Part shown: in pieces, positions 34,607 through 34,662 of the stretch
Position numbering within the stretch: the stretch's first letter is position 1
Layout: the number at the start of each line of letters is the position of its first letter
Source of the DNA: Pseudomonadota bacterium
GTDB taxonomy: Bacteria > Pseudomonadota > Alphaproteobacteria > Sphingomonadales > Sphingomonadaceae
Assembly (NCBI GenBank): GCA_023436615.1
Contig: JAEZIO010000065.1
Coordinates: 1 to 34,662, forward strand
Reading direction: 5' to 3'
DNA: 34,662 nt
Program-made: the position numbers and the translations under genes
Notes under the pieces: model-generated
The model's database searches: none
What the model saw: only the letters and a program-made list of their open reading frames with translations
What the model was told of the DNA's origin: nothing

Positions 34607-34662
34607 CACCTCCTCCCCTCCCGTCAGGAACAGCGAGGCGGGGGGGCGCCCCCCCCCCCCCC
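34607..34662. other. low-complexity G/C tract at the window end
   Basis: After the phasin stop the sequence runs through CCTCCCCTCCC into seven G (34640-34646), CG, and fourteen C (34649-34662) to the last base. A real G/C hairpin could act as a transcript end here, but a homopolymer run exactly at the end is also what a broken assembly or sequencing edge looks like. I cannot separate the two from sequence alone. Confidence 0.5.

Overview
The window is a compact, high-GC (mid-60s percent by eye) stretch of chromosome from an alphaproteobacterium, most likely a sphingomonad. The assignment rests on gene content: an ATP12-type F1-ATPase assembly chaperone, class I PHA synthase and an alphaproteobacterial phasin, a DUF3008 protein, sucC beside etfBA, and glpX followed by recJ. 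I see no phage, transposase, plasmid, CRISPR or rRNA gene. Genes are packed tightly: most same-strand neighbours overlap by 1 to 4 bases (ATGA, GTGA or TGATG junctions), and there is no gene-free stretch over 300 bases. The longest gap, 19392-19687, holds a tRNA-Glu gene.

Layout. 1-3019 (+): the end of sucC, a small membrane protein, then etfB and etfA. 3016-5467 (-): an acetylpolyamine amidohydrolase-like deacetylase, the antiporter nhaA and a DUF3008 protein. 5577-9951 (+): methylmalonyl-CoA mutase, a small membrane protein and the biotin-carrying subunit of propionyl-CoA carboxylase, which together take propionyl-CoA to succinyl-CoA. The carboxylase gene carries an in-frame 84-base palindromic repeat. 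9985-15067 (-): a six-gene CoA catabolic operon (SDR, crotonase, acyl-CoA dehydrogenase, RidA-like, aryl/acyl-CoA ligase, membrane protein). 15113-19391 (+): an amidotransferase, the glutathione-dependent formaldehyde pair (class III alcohol dehydrogenase and S-formylglutathione hydrolase) around a VOC protein, then an MgtC/DUF4010 membrane protein. 19482-19557 (-): tRNA-Glu. 19688-21286 (+): a membrane-anchored phospholipase D-like protein. 21299-25277 (-): recJ, glpX, a DUF2721 protein and a TRIC-type channel. 25334-27536 (+): phaC and a GNAT acetyltransferase. 27570-29358 (-): a YdeI-like protein, a small membrane protein and a RarD-type transporter. 29455-33176 (+): a DUF4893 lipoprotein, an unknown protein, a pseudouridine synthase, a HAD phosphatase, a small membrane protein and an ATP12 chaperone. 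33178-33831 (-): gmk. 33947-34606 (+): a phasin with a histone-like N-terminal tail.

The genes describe a heterotroph that funnels acyl-CoA, propionyl-CoA and possibly an aromatic acyl-CoA into the TCA cycle. Acyl-CoA dehydrogenase electrons leave through ETF, surplus acyl-CoA is stored as polyhydroxyalkanoate, and formaldehyde is detoxified. Most of this is ordinary core genome. The points most worth a second look are the palindromic element inside pccA, the apparent two-start phasin gene and its promoter repeats, the catabolic operon whose crotonase and RidA members lack textbook catalytic residues, and the small membrane-protein genes slotted by overlap into metabolic operons.
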